64,000 bases of DNA from Sipunculus nudus. Lineage: Eukaryota; Annelida; Sipuncula; Golfingiida; Sipunculidae. The stretch is from positions 56,797,429 to 56,861,428 of the forward strand of contig CM049312.1 in NCBI GenBank assembly GCA_026874595.1. The letters are read 5' to 3'. Below the pieces are notes generated by a model. It ran no database searches. It was given only the letters and a program-made list of their open reading frames with translations, and was not told where the DNA came from. The position numbers and the translations under genes were made by a program. Of this stretch, positions 28,601 through 43,600 are shown one piece after another; within the stretch, counting starts at the first letter, position 1, and the number at the start of each line of letters is the position of its first letter.

Positions 28601-31600
28601 ATACCAGTAAGATGTAGAAAGTATGGTGAAATATTGTGAATTCATGCAAACAGAATAAACAAGGAGTCAACTAATAGGTTCCAGGGAATTAAAAGGTTTC
28701 TAATAATAATATCTTAAGTTTTCACAAAGTAATAACATTTCATGATAGCTAAATAATTACTGAGATCAAGAGAAGATTTGATAAATTTTTCAGGTATTTA
28801 TATTAAAAAATTGTCTCCTGTAAGTATGTAAATTTTTAAAATTGTATGTTCAAAAATTGAGGTAAATTCTATAAAAAAATTATGTTGATTCAAAAAATAT
28901 TTTACTACAGGCATCAGTGTGGGAATGCACTCAATGTATAACAGGACCAAAGCATTCTCGCATTTGTTTTACACAGACAATGACTCATTGTTCAGAATGA
29001 CACATATCATCATTTCTGATCACACAATAGGCAATGTCTATCAAATACTTTCCTTTCTGTGTTTGCTCATTAGCTAATTGATATATTAGCCAAGTTTTAC
29101 TGGATTATCAACGTGTTTGCAATCAGGTTTGGCTTTTTTCAGCACATGTTCAGCTTCAGCTCATTGTATCTTATAAAAATTAATCCAATACAATAGTATT
29201 TGTATATAATATGAAAATAATTAAAAAAGAGGCATTAGTGACCAGCTGTATGGTTTTGTAGATAATGCTTTGAGTTAGAAAAAACACTTTCAATAATCAA
29301 AATGATAATTTTCACAATTGAGGCCTCATTAAGTTAGTACTATTTGACCATGTCCTGTGGTTAATATCTTTTTGATCTGTTACTCACTATTCTATTTAAA
29401 GAAAGATATCATCAGCTATGAAATCTCAGAAGAAGGTAGAATGTGCTAAAATTTATTCATGCAAAAATTTACTTCAGCAATGTTTTAAAATTTAAATGTT
29501 TATTGTTATGTTACATGTTATAATATCAAACACATTTACAAGTTCCAGCAAAAACTGAAAATATGGAATTACATGTAAAATTACACATGCTTGTCCAAGG
29601 GAAACATGAATTTTCATAAAAAAATTGATACACAGTAAATGACCACACACAAACACCTGTACATTAACACAGATCATGTTTGCACTATGATAAGTTAAGG
29701 TTTTTTTTTAATAAAAATACATGCTAACACACAGACAAACACAAAACGCACAAATATCTTACATGAAGGTAAACATATATATATAATAATGATTTTAAGA
29801 TTGTTCTTCAAATAGAACACACACATACACATGAACAAAGGAAGTATCATTCACATACACTCACACACACACATGCCTTCTACACTATGATTAGTAATGG
29901 TTTTCTGAGTGTTCTATACCCTCGCCCCAAGTTGACCTTTGATTGACAGATATTTTGCCAAGGACCTCAGATTAACCTGGTCTGTAACCATATGATGACC
30001 ACTTCAAAGCCTCCCGACTGTGAGTCTGTTCACCAGTTTTCTTATGATCTGTTTAGCTGAGCATGGCTTCAGTGATCACAACCTATTGCTGGCCACAGAA
30101 ATACCCCAGGCACCTAAGTCAATGGTTTCAATGGTAGGTCCAGTCAGTGTGGCTGTCAAACCTCCTCAGATCAGTGCAGCCCACCCCACTTTCACTGACA
30201 GCCATCTTATTGTGTGCATCGCTGACGTTTAATGACCATGGCAGGAAGTTAGACCTCTCTTCACACTATTAATTTCACCGATACTTGCTATCTCCCTGTG
30301 GGCAAATTCGCCTATGTTTTGTGACTCATAGAACTCCCTACTGTGGCCAAACTGAAAAGTCAACCATACCCCAAACATACCCTGTAATTTTTACATTAAT
30401 AAGACTAATACAAGCATACAAGTCTATACTGTATAAAAATACTATCATTAATATCTAAATGATGTCTAAATATTTTAACAGAGTTTTTTTTAATGAGAAC
30501 AATACATATGGTAAATGAAATTCTAAACCAAAAAACAGAATTCAAAAGAAAGTATAGATCTATGGTCTGCAACTTTCATCATAATGAGGAAATATTCGTT
30601 ATATATTCAGTGACTCCTGTGACAAGGTTAATATTCTAAACTGTCTGACTGAAATATTTAAGTCCAGTTCTCAAACTGTCAGTGAAGGAACTAATGAGAA
30701 GTATCCATTGTCTGGTTCACATTAAATTGCTCCTCTGATTCAGAAATGATCCCCTTCATTATTATGTCACATTTAACCCATACTGATTTAAAAAAATATG
30801 CTTAAATAAATGTTATATATATATATATATATATATGCTCATTTAAATTTTAACTGTACTGGATGAAAAACACTGTAGTAACAAATCTATCGAGGTGTTT
30901 CATGGTATATTAAATACAGCTCAAATATCTAACACTTTTGTTTATCTTGTAGAAAATGTGCACTAAAGATATATAACAGGCCTGACAGTCTGTGTAAAGA
31001 CAATGTGAAACTTCCTCTCAACGGCAGCTGCCTCTCTTCCCAGTTCTCTTGACATACAAAGACTGATATTTTATCGACAACTGATTGCTGAACGTGGGCC
31101 AATAATTGATATGGACACATCCTTCAACGGCAAGACCTATTGCTTTCTATGGATACTGGCTGAATGGGAAATGGTTTCTATAGCAACTGGCTATATATAA
31201 GAAACCTACTGGACTAATGGTAACTATGGCAACTGGTTCAGGGAAACAGGATGTACTAACTGATATTCATTAAGGGTATTTTTTGTGGGTATCTATCAAG
31301 GGTAATTACAACAGGCATCTATTGAAAAAAATATACATTAAGTATCAATTATGGGTATTTATAATGGGTATTTATCAAAGGTATATACAATAGTTATCTA
31401 TCAAGGGTTTCTACAGTGGGATCTTTTAAGGGTATTTACAGTGTGTATCTAACAAGGGTATTTACAGTGGGTCATCTATCAAGGGTATTTATAGTGGGTA
31501 TCTTTCAACTATATACAGTTGGTGGGTATTTTTAAGGGACATCTACAATTAGTACCTACAGAGAGTCATCTATCAAGGGTATTTACAGCGGTCATCTAAC

Positions 31601-34600
31601 AAGGGATTTACAGTGAGTCATCTATAAAGGGTATATATAGTGGGTTTCTGTCAAACATATATATACAGTGGGTGGGTAATTTTAAGAGGCATCTACAAGT
31701 AGTACCTACAGAGGGTCATCTATTAATGCTTACTGAAGTGGGTATAATATTTACTGAGGGCATCTACAGTGGGTATCTACCATAGGCATCTATCAAGGTT
31801 ATCTATCAAGGGTATCTTGTATGTAGAGTGGGTATCTATCAAGCGTATCCATAGTAGGTATCTATAATAAATATATACAGTGAGTAGCTACAATGGTGGG
31901 TTATCTAAGGTTTCAAAACTGGCCTGCATTCACTGCAATAGCTTTTTGCTTAAAATATGAGATAAGGCTGGTAGTTGGGTTTCTATGACAATAGGCCAAG
32001 AGATGGAACAAAGAGATGCACATGGCCATATTCTGCCGAAAAGCAAATGAGCAAAATATGGCAAAGAGGTTCAATGTCACCAATTCACGGGCCATGTTGC
32101 TGAGCAATAACTATTTCTTATAACAGTTTTATAATGGCTAATTTATACCTTATATAAACCAGCTTTACCTACACTATCAATCATACAAAACCATCAGATC
32201 ATGAACACAGTGCAATATTGTGCTTAATTTTTTATAGGAATTACCAAAATGACATGAGTTTTATGCTCACAAGAATAAGTGTGGCTGACCTGTATTAATA
32301 TTCAGATCGTGTATTATGTCTGAATAGATTATCTCCACTCAAGCATGAATGGGATATATGACAGTCCCTCCGAAGCAAAATGTGCTGTGCATGTGGTTTT
32401 TTTACAATCAAATGCTTACTGAGTCGTGATATTCTAAGAGTAGCAAAGAGTTCTTCTGTAATTGCGCAGTAAACTATCACAGGTTTCTTTAATCTCGTTC
32501 ATGCATGATTTACCAAGCACAAATATCTCACATTCATCTAAAAAGGTTCATGCCATCCAGACATGGTCGGATATACAAATATTCTATAGCACATGATCTC
32601 TGAACGCTCACTTTACTCTATCAGAATTATATACAACAGGGTATTGGGTTCATGAAGGTGAGCCAGGTTAACTGACAGAACATCATTTCACTGGCAGAAA
32701 CAAAATCACAATACACTCAAGGAATCCTGGATAGACTGAGAAACAGGAAATGTTTGCTATATTGAATATAGCTTAACACCACGGTTTACCAGAAGTGGTG
32801 AATTGGCCAATTTCCTGGTCAGGAACTTAATACTGACTACTGGATTAAATTTTAGACCTGCACTTTCTGTGTCTTCTGACTGGGAGTTCCTGGTCCTGTA
32901 CCACAAGTTCTCTCTTTTCACTGGAGAACAAATTAAGGGCTTTGCTCCAAGAATTTTACAATTGTTCTGGTAATGATTAAAATTAGTTTCGCTTGAATAG
33001 AGACTGACAGCATGTGGCTGTGCTAGACAACCAGGCTAAACAGCTATTATATAATCAGATTGATATTTTTCCACAGATCAGGCAAAAATCACTTAAAAAA
33101 TGACTGCAGACTGTCCCACAATAATACTACAGTAAAACCTCCGAATAAGGGACACTGACAGGACCAGACATTTTGCCTGCAATAGAGAGGTGTCCTTAGT
33201 AGGGAGGTTATAGATTTTGGGACCTACTTTCAAGGGACTGCCCATGAGTGGCTGTAAATAGGTGGTGCCCTTAGTACAGAGATGCCCCTTAGGAAAGGTT
33301 CCATGTTAACTAATAAAGCTGTATAACAATTAAACAGATAAGATTTGTTATGTATGGACTGAAGAAAGACTAAACAATGTGAAAATTGAAAGTTCTCAGA
33401 TGGAAGAGCCAAGGGTCCCCATGAAGCTGCAGGTTATCAACAGTGATAAGTAGTGATCTATGGATGTGAGGTATAAATCTGTATATGTAGTTGCACTGAT
33501 TACTTACTTGGCTGATGTAGCTTCATCATATTTAGACTTCACATCAAACAGCTCAGACTGGGCATTTTCCAGGGCTGAAAAAGTAAGAAGTACAGTTAAA
33601 ATAAATACTGACAGCTAAACAAGAACATTATATGACTCTGCAAAAGTAAAACACAATAAATAGAGACTGTTAAGTATGGGTATTATACAACCCTTAAAAG
33701 AGTGAGAGAAAATGTGTAATGGCAGTATGCACTTCATGTTTCCAAGCTGACTTTTCAAGCAACATTTATGGATTCCAGTCACACTCAGAGATTGGAGCTT
33801 TGCAAAGCAGGTTATACAGTTGACATGGGTTCTCTCTCCTTGTATATTGCTCTTCATAGAAATTTAAAATAAAAATACCATGCATTTTTTTAAAGATATA
33901 TACAATTATAAATATTAACATACACAGTATAAAATAAACTTTTTTATGTCTACTGTTACACCTTATTTCACATTTATAATCCTATTTTTTTTCTTTTGTC
34001 CACTACTACACATTTTTACCCATATAAAATAGTTTTATTTATTATAGGACCAGAATTAAAAAAGTATTTTGGCTGAACTTTTGGACACATGAATTGCTGA
34101 TAAATGTCCAAAATAATACTGCTTTCAAGTGAAAGTTTAAGAATACATGTTTTTGGCACAAATAAAGATGTTTATCAAAATACTAGCTCCTTCTATTGTA
34201 CTTTTCTTTCTTCTAACAATGCATTAATTTTGACTGGATGTCTTTGAAAATTAAGGTTTCACAGTAATCCAGTAATTTTGCTTGTGTAAGTAATTTAATA
34301 ATCATTAATAGTTATTAATAAGTTGTGTGTAAGTACAAGCATTGAATTTCTATGACAATCCAAAATAGGTGGTGTGGTTTTTGAGAGATTTATCATGATA
34401 TATTATGCTTTCATTTTCAAAGAATGAACTCAAATAAGACAATCACACAATTAAATCATCAGTTAATACAATGTTTACTGATCCTATCAAAGCAAAGGCT
34501 GATGAAATAACAAGCTTACATATACATCTTTTGTACTTGTTTATCAGTGTTATCAAACCATAACCATTCTTTACGATTCTTATCTCTGAAGACATGGTGA

Positions 34601-37600
34601 GTGGTTACATCTAGATTATTCGAGCTTAAATTAACAGCTATGATCACTGTTAAAACAAACACTTAGACACAAAGGATATCTCCACCATTGTTTTCTCAAC
34701 ATTTCCTGATGTCCAATAAAGAAAGTTTGGATATGAAACACAAATATGGTCCTAATAAGAAATAGTGAGGGCACAATTCAATGAAAATGATAGTTCGTAA
34801 AGACACTTGTCACCCACATGTCAAGCAGAAATGACAACGTTAAATATATACCCACATTTACTGCTGGTATTTTAATCATGGTGAGGCTGGTTGTTACCAA
34901 GTGTAATTGTACCTCAAGACCTTATGTGTAATCAACCGTCCTGAAAAAACATTCAACTCAAATACCATTATTAACTTGGTCGCATTTAGAATGATGATGT
35001 ATTGAACATACAAGAAATGAAAATCTAAACATGCTTTAGCCCCTTCCTGGTTTGTGACGCATTCTTGAGGCTGATCTCAATGACCATCCAATGAAAAAGT
35101 GATAGGGTGCAAGTCTATTTTGAGTAGGGAAATAACTGTAAAAGATCATCAGCATCTTGATTTGTAACTAACTGCAAATGTTAGTAGCATTTTTTTTTAG
35201 GCAAAGAATCTGATATTCCTTCATGTTCCCATGCTTTCAATAACTGATATTACTATGTCTCCATATTTTCAAAGTCTAATTGATAATCAATCACAGCCAA
35301 TGCTGATAATCCATCCATATGACCATTTCTCCAAATAGGGAATAATACTCTCAGGTGACCATAACTTCACAGACAGCTTGCTGAACCAGCAATTCACACT
35401 AAAAATAATAGGAGCAAGATTTCCTTATCACTTTGTTTTGGGGAGTTATTCCCTAAATTCTTCAGTACCGGTATTCAAATTTCTTGTCCTGTCTATGCAT
35501 ATGCTAAGTAACTCCCCAATTTTAAGAATGATGCTGCATACTATTTAAAAGAGGGCGTCTTCACCTTGAGTAAAACTGATGTATGATGCCATAAATACCA
35601 CTTTACTTAAGACTTGCGTTTATCATAGGCATGAATCATGATGATATCACAACTATTAGTGAGGAATAAAAGCCTGCTCTAGACTAAAGTAAAAAATAAG
35701 TTACTGCAGCCTCTTCTTTTTGTTCATAATTATCACCCACATGATGTCATAAGTTCTCCCAGAGTACTGTTTTTACTGATAAAACAATGCCACAAATCAT
35801 ATAGTAATTCAGATCATTAACTCTTTGAATCATTAACTGCTATTTAGCTAAAAAATGACATTATTTGGCTTAATTTTCATTTAGAAACTAATGAATAATA
35901 GAACGCCAATCTTCTTTTTAAAATACTGTTGATTTTCAGTTTGCAAGTTTGTTGTCACTTTGTTCTTGTGTTCAAAAAGCACAAACCGTCTCTTGAAAAT
36001 ATATAAAAGAGCTGCTGACTGATCAGATCTTCAGATCTTAATAATATACTGACACATTAAAAATGCAAAATTAATATCAATTTCTATTCATAGCCTTGAG
36101 GTAAAATCTACTGATTCACTTCAGCTTACTTGTTTCATGAAAATTTCACCCTGTTTAAAAGATACTAAAATTTTGTATAAATAACGTAAATTACTTAGAG
36201 CAACTAAGAGATGTACAGGACTCTAATGGATCATGGACAAGTGTGAATGTAATTTCTCTGTCAATTATACTTTCACTAAAATTTCACTAAAAGTAGAGTC
36301 GGCTTTGTTAGAGATGTAAAATACATAAAATATTCTTATTTCTGAATCCAATTCACAATATGCCTTTTATCAGCAAATTATAATAAGCTACATACAAAAC
36401 TAATATATTCAATACACTAAGTCTGAATATGAGACACTTTTATTTATCTATAACAACTGTGCTTTCAGAATGTTCATCTATTCTGTGTCCATCCATGTTA
36501 CACTAAAAAAAAAACATTTTCATGCACTGTGCTTGTCAAAGTGCTACATAACATATATCTAAAATTCAAAATTTTTTTTCGAAATCCTGTCTATATGACA
36601 CAGTTTTTGTGTTTGTTGAATTTAACACATTGCACATTAACAATATAACAAAGTTCTATTAATGCAATTGGTCTTTTAACAGCTTACATATGAAAACAAG
36701 TCCATATACCTCAAAAACATACTTTTTTCATGTATAAATTCAATTGAATCGTATCTCATGCATGTTTATTAAAGAGTAGTTCAGTAGAACAGTGCACATA
36801 CCACTAATAACCAAAAAAAATAATTACAAAGGCCCATCACAGGTGTTATTCTCACAGCGTGCCTAATAGAACAGGCTCACTATTGCTTATCAAAGTTCTA
36901 TAAAGGGAGTTCAAGGTGAACATTTTTCTCACAAATGGCATCCTTTTGTCACGATCATATTCTTGTTCGACACTATCCCAGACTTTTTTTTATTTTTTTA
37001 CGGCCATCTTTCTGAATGTGACACGCAGTGAGGATGTGCCTTCAGGTTACGGTGATTGATAAGCAGTATTTTTTCTTTTTGGTCTCATCCTCTCTACCAT
37101 CATTTGTGCAATGAATGCGATAGTTAGTGGCGGTGAAATCAAGTGTATTATGGATGGCCCCGGTGCCGGGCAGGTGTGTGGCCTTTTGTTGTGGTGGCAT
37201 ACTTCTGCGCAGGATGATTTGAATATTCAGGTCCATAAACACCTCTAGTCATGCAGTCCTTACACAAAAATAAAAGAACACCATCTCTGGTCTTCTTCTG
37301 GTGTTTGACCTTGGCTTATGACTTGCAATACCTGACATGGCATTGAAATGACCTTGAGCACACTGACCAATACATTCTCAAAAGTTTAATGACCTTCAGC
37401 TCAAAGGCTTTTGTGTGCATGTGTGTGTGTCTGGATGGTCATAATTAATGGAAGAATACACAAGCTGAAACCTAATAGCTTATTAAAGGCCCGTCCGTAG
37501 ATGCTGCTAACAAATGGCACATATGTTTAAGCAAGCAAACTGTAAAATTCTAAAAGACCTGCTGAAGTCTGTCATGAAATAAGAATAAACATTTATTTCC

Positions 37601-40600
37601 AACTAAAGAATGGATCAAGACATATCATTTTTAAGGTACATACTGATGAAATATGACTAAGTATAAGAATGGCAAATACTGCTGCTATTGCTCAATGCTA
37701 AAGATAACTTAGCACTTACTGTACATGCAGTTATGACAGACATGTTTTCTCGTAAGAAGAACTGTTGAAAAAGCTGCAGTAATACTTCAATGCCAAATTA
37801 CTAAAATGTATCTCTACTTGTAAAGAAAAGTCCAAAGTGATTCTAGTGGTCCGTGATTAGTGCCTGTTGAAAAACCTAAAAAGCTAATACATACTGTCAC
37901 TCATATATTTCAATGACTTTGCACAGTTGGCTGAAATTTTCCATCACACCTGATAGTCTATTGACAAAGCTTCCCTGTTTATCATGAGACAACCCTGAAT
38001 GTAATAAGTGCATAGAAATGTGTCCACTAAGACTTGCACTCTAGTAATTAGTGACTATACATATATAAAAATATGTAATAAGTTTCATGCCGATGCAATA
38101 CTGTGATTTCAAAATTATTTGTTTTTAATTTTATGGATTTTGTAGGTTACTGATTTCCATGATTTCAAGACCACATCAAATTTTTTGCACTGAAAAAAGG
38201 TATACCTTTAAATGGATAATTGCTGGCATTCATTAACATTCAATGATTCTGCTTTGTGAATGTAAATTATTTTTTAATGATATTAAACTAAAACTTGCTG
38301 ATGTTTCCCTCAATGTTCTTAGGCATCATAACAAAATACCAGAAATTCACTACAATTTCTGTCAAAGTATGTATTCTGGAACTGTAAAGTCTTATTTAAG
38401 CCTACAATTTACCAAAGATAAGATTTAAGATTCAAGTTAGAAATATATTGCTTTTCTGTTATTTGGCTTTGTAAACACCTAAAAAAGAATAAATCTATAA
38501 ACTGTTTTTTTTTTCGAACAAGACAACTGAAGGCAAATATTTATTTAATCAACAATATTTAAGACTGAAAAGACAAAATGGTATATGTACCCAGTATCTA
38601 GGGTTTGGTGTCCACAAATCTTTTTTTCCTGAAAGGGAAAATTTATTGAGAAATGCATTTTTATTTGATCAAGACACTTGGGTTTACTGCCTTTTCAGCA
38701 AACTTTATATTTATGAAATTCAAAAGGCTATTACAAATCAGAAAAAAAATTACTATCGAATCATTCAATGCCTGGTCAGGGGTTTAGTCACTGATACATA
38801 TAACGTGGGAAACTGTAAACTGAGAATGAAGCTTTGAAAACCGATGCAATCATGGGATGTCATCACCTTGACTACGTTCCTAGTGGTCATCACTATGATG
38901 AAATAGTCAGCAAGGGGTTGCTATGGTGAGAGATTCGGATGGTGATGAACCATTTAAATGCATGGCATTTCTTGACAAGGATGTTTTTCTGGCTAAGAAA
39001 TTTTGTCTTTTATATGTTTTCTGGGTAGAATTTTTTCTTTTATATGTAGTGTTCTCTTGAAAGGCGCTAGATTTAACCATGACAGCAGCATGATGAAATA
39101 TTCTGATTTACATAAAATAACCAAGATAAATGAAAAGTACTATTGGTTTAATGATAATGTAACAGACTGACTATTTGGTTAAAAATCTTATCAGATCAAA
39201 GACAAAGAAAGTGTAACACGATTTCATGTAAGTAATTTTCAAAATAATTAAAATAATTGCAAATGATCCTGATACAAAAAGATGATGTTGATGACTCTTA
39301 ATGCTAATGAGTACAGTTTTTCCATCTTACTTCATGAATATTTGTACCTACTCTTATAATCTAAAAAGTCTACTCCACCATCACAGTTCACCTGTTTTCC
39401 CAAAATACTTCTCTCAAATCTATTTAGTTTATAAAATAAAATAAGCAGACATTTGAGAAGCAAAGTACAGTTAATGCTATAACAGGAAATAAAATTGGAT
39501 AAAATATTTACTTGGTGTCTTGTGACACAATGACAAGTGATTTCACTTCCTCAATACAACAGACCTTCCATTATGATGCTATTTAATCTTCTTGCCAAGT
39601 TATTTTCACAGTTTGGGTCTTACAAACATATTGAATGGTTTATATCATAATTCTGGTTTATAGCATATCTTGTTTCTGTCTTTGGAACAACGAAATGATT
39701 AAAAGCTCAGTTGCCTATATGAATACAAGGTAATCAGGGAAACAAGCAGGCGGGGCAGTGGAATGGTTTTCAACAACGCAACTATTTTATCTTTATGACA
39801 ATTCTCAATGTAATAAACTGAGAACTGGAGAAAAGATGACACGTAAGTCAAGATTTAGGCCTGTTTCAATGGTTGGTGTCATTTACACAATCTGAATCCA
39901 TCAGTACCAAATATTAACATATGTAACAGTATGAAAACCTCAGTATGGTGGATATACTTATATATAATTATTTAAGTACATAATTACTCAGCTGTTGAGA
40001 TCATCAAAGCAGCCAAAACTGCCTGGGGAACTGACATAACAACAGCATCAATATCTTATAGTACAGAATTATTATATATGAAACTAAGAATTCATATATA
40101 CTTACTTTGCCACAGAGAACTTGTTTTTCCTGAAGCAGTTCACTGAGTACAATCAAATGGTAATTACTTTCTCTGAGTACAATTACAAGATCTTCGAACA
40201 TGTTGAATTATAAGGCCCCGACTCAAAGTGTGTGAGAGGGTTACTGTACCCGATAATGCACAACGAAATAGTGAAAGGATCAAGTATTGACATCAAAGAT
40301 CTTCTGCCATGCTGTTTGAACCGGAGTGAAGTATGCATACCTCATTGGAGGCATGTACATATGCCTGTCAGCAGTATTAAATCAAACTTGTGCCACACTT
40401 CAGTAGTATTAATAGATATACATATTTTCTTTTATGCAGGATCACTGAATGGAACAGCTGACAAGTTGAGGTCATTCGTTTAATGATCCGGTACCATTAG
40501 CCTCTGCGGGGTGACTTTCCGTTACATAAAAGCTGTGCATTACCTGATCTTCTACTTCTGTTAAGTGTTCTATATTGTATTCATCAAACACTTTACTGGT

Positions 40601-43600
40601 GCAATGGATGCGTTTTTAATTACTGCCATTCATAACAACATGTCTGTGTTTTTTGTGTATACTAATTGAGTGTGAACTTAACATCCAATAAAGCCGGCCA
40701 CATTCCTGATGGAATTTACCAACAGGAAATATAAAGTGCTCTGTTCCGCATAAAAGACACCCATGTTCACCTTTGGCAAACATCATCTGAATTCAATAAT
40801 GTGAGTTTTGTTAATAATCAAAATCACGGCTGGTCCACTGCACTCAGTGACCTCGTGTGTTTTAAACCGCCTGGCAGAAAACACGAAGCAGACCCTGAAG
40901 GAGATCAAAGAAACGATCTGCGGGTTAAATAATTGTTCATAACCTCATTGGAAAAAAGCCCAAAATCTTGTCAAAGAACTACAATATCCAACACATAAAA
41001 GGCCTATCCCTTCTAACGACCTTTTACACACATAATCGGCACATTCTTAAATCTTCAACAGCCACAAATACTAGGGGGGCTCGGCAGATTTTTATACCCA
41101 AGCCAAGGCCTAAATGATAGCCGGTCGTGCTTGAACTCTGGTGGTGTCAGAATCAATGAACATTTTGGCCGAGTTTAGACTGGCAATATTCTTTTAGTAA
41201 CACTGAATGTCTCGTACATCACTTTTTACGACCCCCTGATTACGGCGGATCCCCCGGGCGTTTCAGGTCTCTCTTTGATTCTGATGATTTACTTACAGTT
41301 AATGTTCAGATGAATACTGTCCGATAGATTAACCCTGATTTTTGCTTAGGAGTTGCAGAGGGTAATGTATAAGCCGAGACCCTATACATTGTATAATTAA
41401 TAATATCACGTACAACCCTACAGACCAACTGGACCCATTACCTCCTCGATACTCCATAATCAGTCACATATATCTTCTATAAAGTGGTCCATTCTCATCG
41501 TTTCTTATTCATTTAATAAGTTTGATAATCTTTTGATCTTAATGATGTCAGCCAGTGTCCCATCTTGCCTAGATCAAAACCACGTCAGATGCAAGCAGAG
41601 GCTCAACTTTTGAAGTATGTTTTTTTTTTAACTGTGGGTAAATTCAAAATAAAACTCAGAACACAACATTGATCTTTATTATAACCAATAAAATAAAAGA
41701 CAAATATATATAATGGTTCTGGTGTTTTTTCAAAAATGAAGGATTCCTGCCATTCAACACATTTATCCACACTCAATGAGAAAAAAAGTAATTAATCAAA
41801 GATTAAACTTCAATTATTACATAAGGTCCTGAGAAGGGCTGGCAGAAAGATTTTCAGAAAGTCAGAAAAGTTAGAAGGCAGTGATGGCTTCCCTGAGGGT
41901 TGAAAGGTTAGGGATTTAGCAAATCTTGTAAAACAAGGATTTATCCCATGTCAGAGTATGCACAGGTTTAAAATGTGCAAGTATCATATAGAAAGCAAAT
42001 TAATAATTTTATAAATCTGACATAACTTAAAAATTGATTTACAAAACATACAATATTATAATCAAAGGAACAATAAATAAATTTCAAATCCTTATTTGAT
42101 AACGCAAAATAAATCATACACAATCCATATTTGATAATGCAAAATAATTTTGTTGCATTTTTGACTATTTTATTCAGAAAAAAAAGAATTGTGTAAGTTT
42201 TCTAATCTTGCCACCTGGTCACAGCTCCGAAATCCCCACTATCCTGGTGATATCTGGGGCAGCTAAACCTTGTATAATATGCACTGTGATGAAGACAAGT
42301 ATATGAAAAAGCATCTTATCCTTAATGAATTTGCTAATTATGAAGACCTGACAAGGTAAATCATACTTAATTATTCAATAAAACATGCATACTTGGTTTT
42401 GTAAACAGCTTTTACTACTACACTCTGAACAGAATAAATCTTATTACTGCTACTGTTTAATTATATACTGATAAGCAGTTCTGTGCATGACTTCAGACTG
42501 ACTGACATACAACAAATTAGCAACAGTTTCACTATTATTCTAACTAGCCACATATTTGGTAATTTTGGGGATATAACAGTTCTCCACTTTCCATGAGCTA
42601 AGTGTGGGAAAAAGTTACAGACCTTAGTGTAATCAACAGAATACCACATGGCTCATCTTGGAAATAGCCAACCATGCTTTTCTTATAATGCGTCATTATT
42701 GATTCTGATATCAGCGAAGTGCCTGTTATCAACACCAACTCTTTGACACAATCCTTGGTGGTGGTTCTAAGTTAATATTAATGTATTTAAATGATGAAGA
42801 TATACCCCTTTTGATGACTTAAGCCTATCACTGTACTCACCTGGATTTAATTTTAGACTGTGAGTGAAATATCTAATAAGGAAGCATTCCTATTTAAATC
42901 CCAGTTAAGCAGAGAAAACCTAGTCAAAGAGCTCCTTCTACTGTACTGATGTAATATTCATTCACACATTCTTCTTATATTTTAATTATATTCAAAATAA
43001 CCCAATTTTGTTGTTGTGTTATTTCAAGAACATAGAGAAAACCACTTTTTAATGGGCTCAAATAAATTTAACTGCATGAAATAATGTGACAACATTTTTA
43101 TTATTTTTGATCTACAATGTTGCTTTCTTGCTCAAAACTGAAATATTAAATTTTCATTCAAAGAAAACTTCACTTTACAACTTCATCAGATTATGTTTGA
43201 AAGTCAAAATTTCTTCTTTAAGAGCAGCTGTGACTGAACCCAAGTCCTTGGACTTTCTTCCCCAGGTTTGATAAATTTTGAACAGATTACATGTTATGCT
43301 TTGATTCTCGCAGTTTCCTTATGACTGATTTTTAATCCCTTGGGATCTCATTCCAAGAATACCCTGCTCTCCCTAGTGCCCTGTGCCATGGGCATAGAGC
43401 ATTCTCACAGAAACTTCCCTGCAGTCCTTCCAGCGACCACCGCATCAGCCAGCTAACCTTGCTTGGCAGGTCATCAATAAAACAGACCCACCTCAGGGAT
43501 ACAATAAGATAAAGTACCGCAAGTCCCCGGCATCATGTGAATCAATAAAATAGATATCAACCCGCACCAATAACACATTCTAAGGCAAGTGACTACCAGA

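Larger units (their letters stand above)
18247..33507 (-). other. Intron 4 (15.3 kb)
   Basis: Long intron inside the coiled-coil region. No exon was recognised. It contains a SINE (18780), a hairpin (19141), a complex block rich in ATTGAT (22740-23960), a 29-bp-type array (24480-25170), a pair of diverged duplications (25670 and 26800), a MITE (27016), a GC-richer block (27840), a CA-rich stretch and TA run (29800-30836), an array at 31260-31900 and a MITE (33130). The unlisted stretches (19200-22700, 28200-29750, 31900-33100) are plain A+T-rich DNA. Confidence 0.75.
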
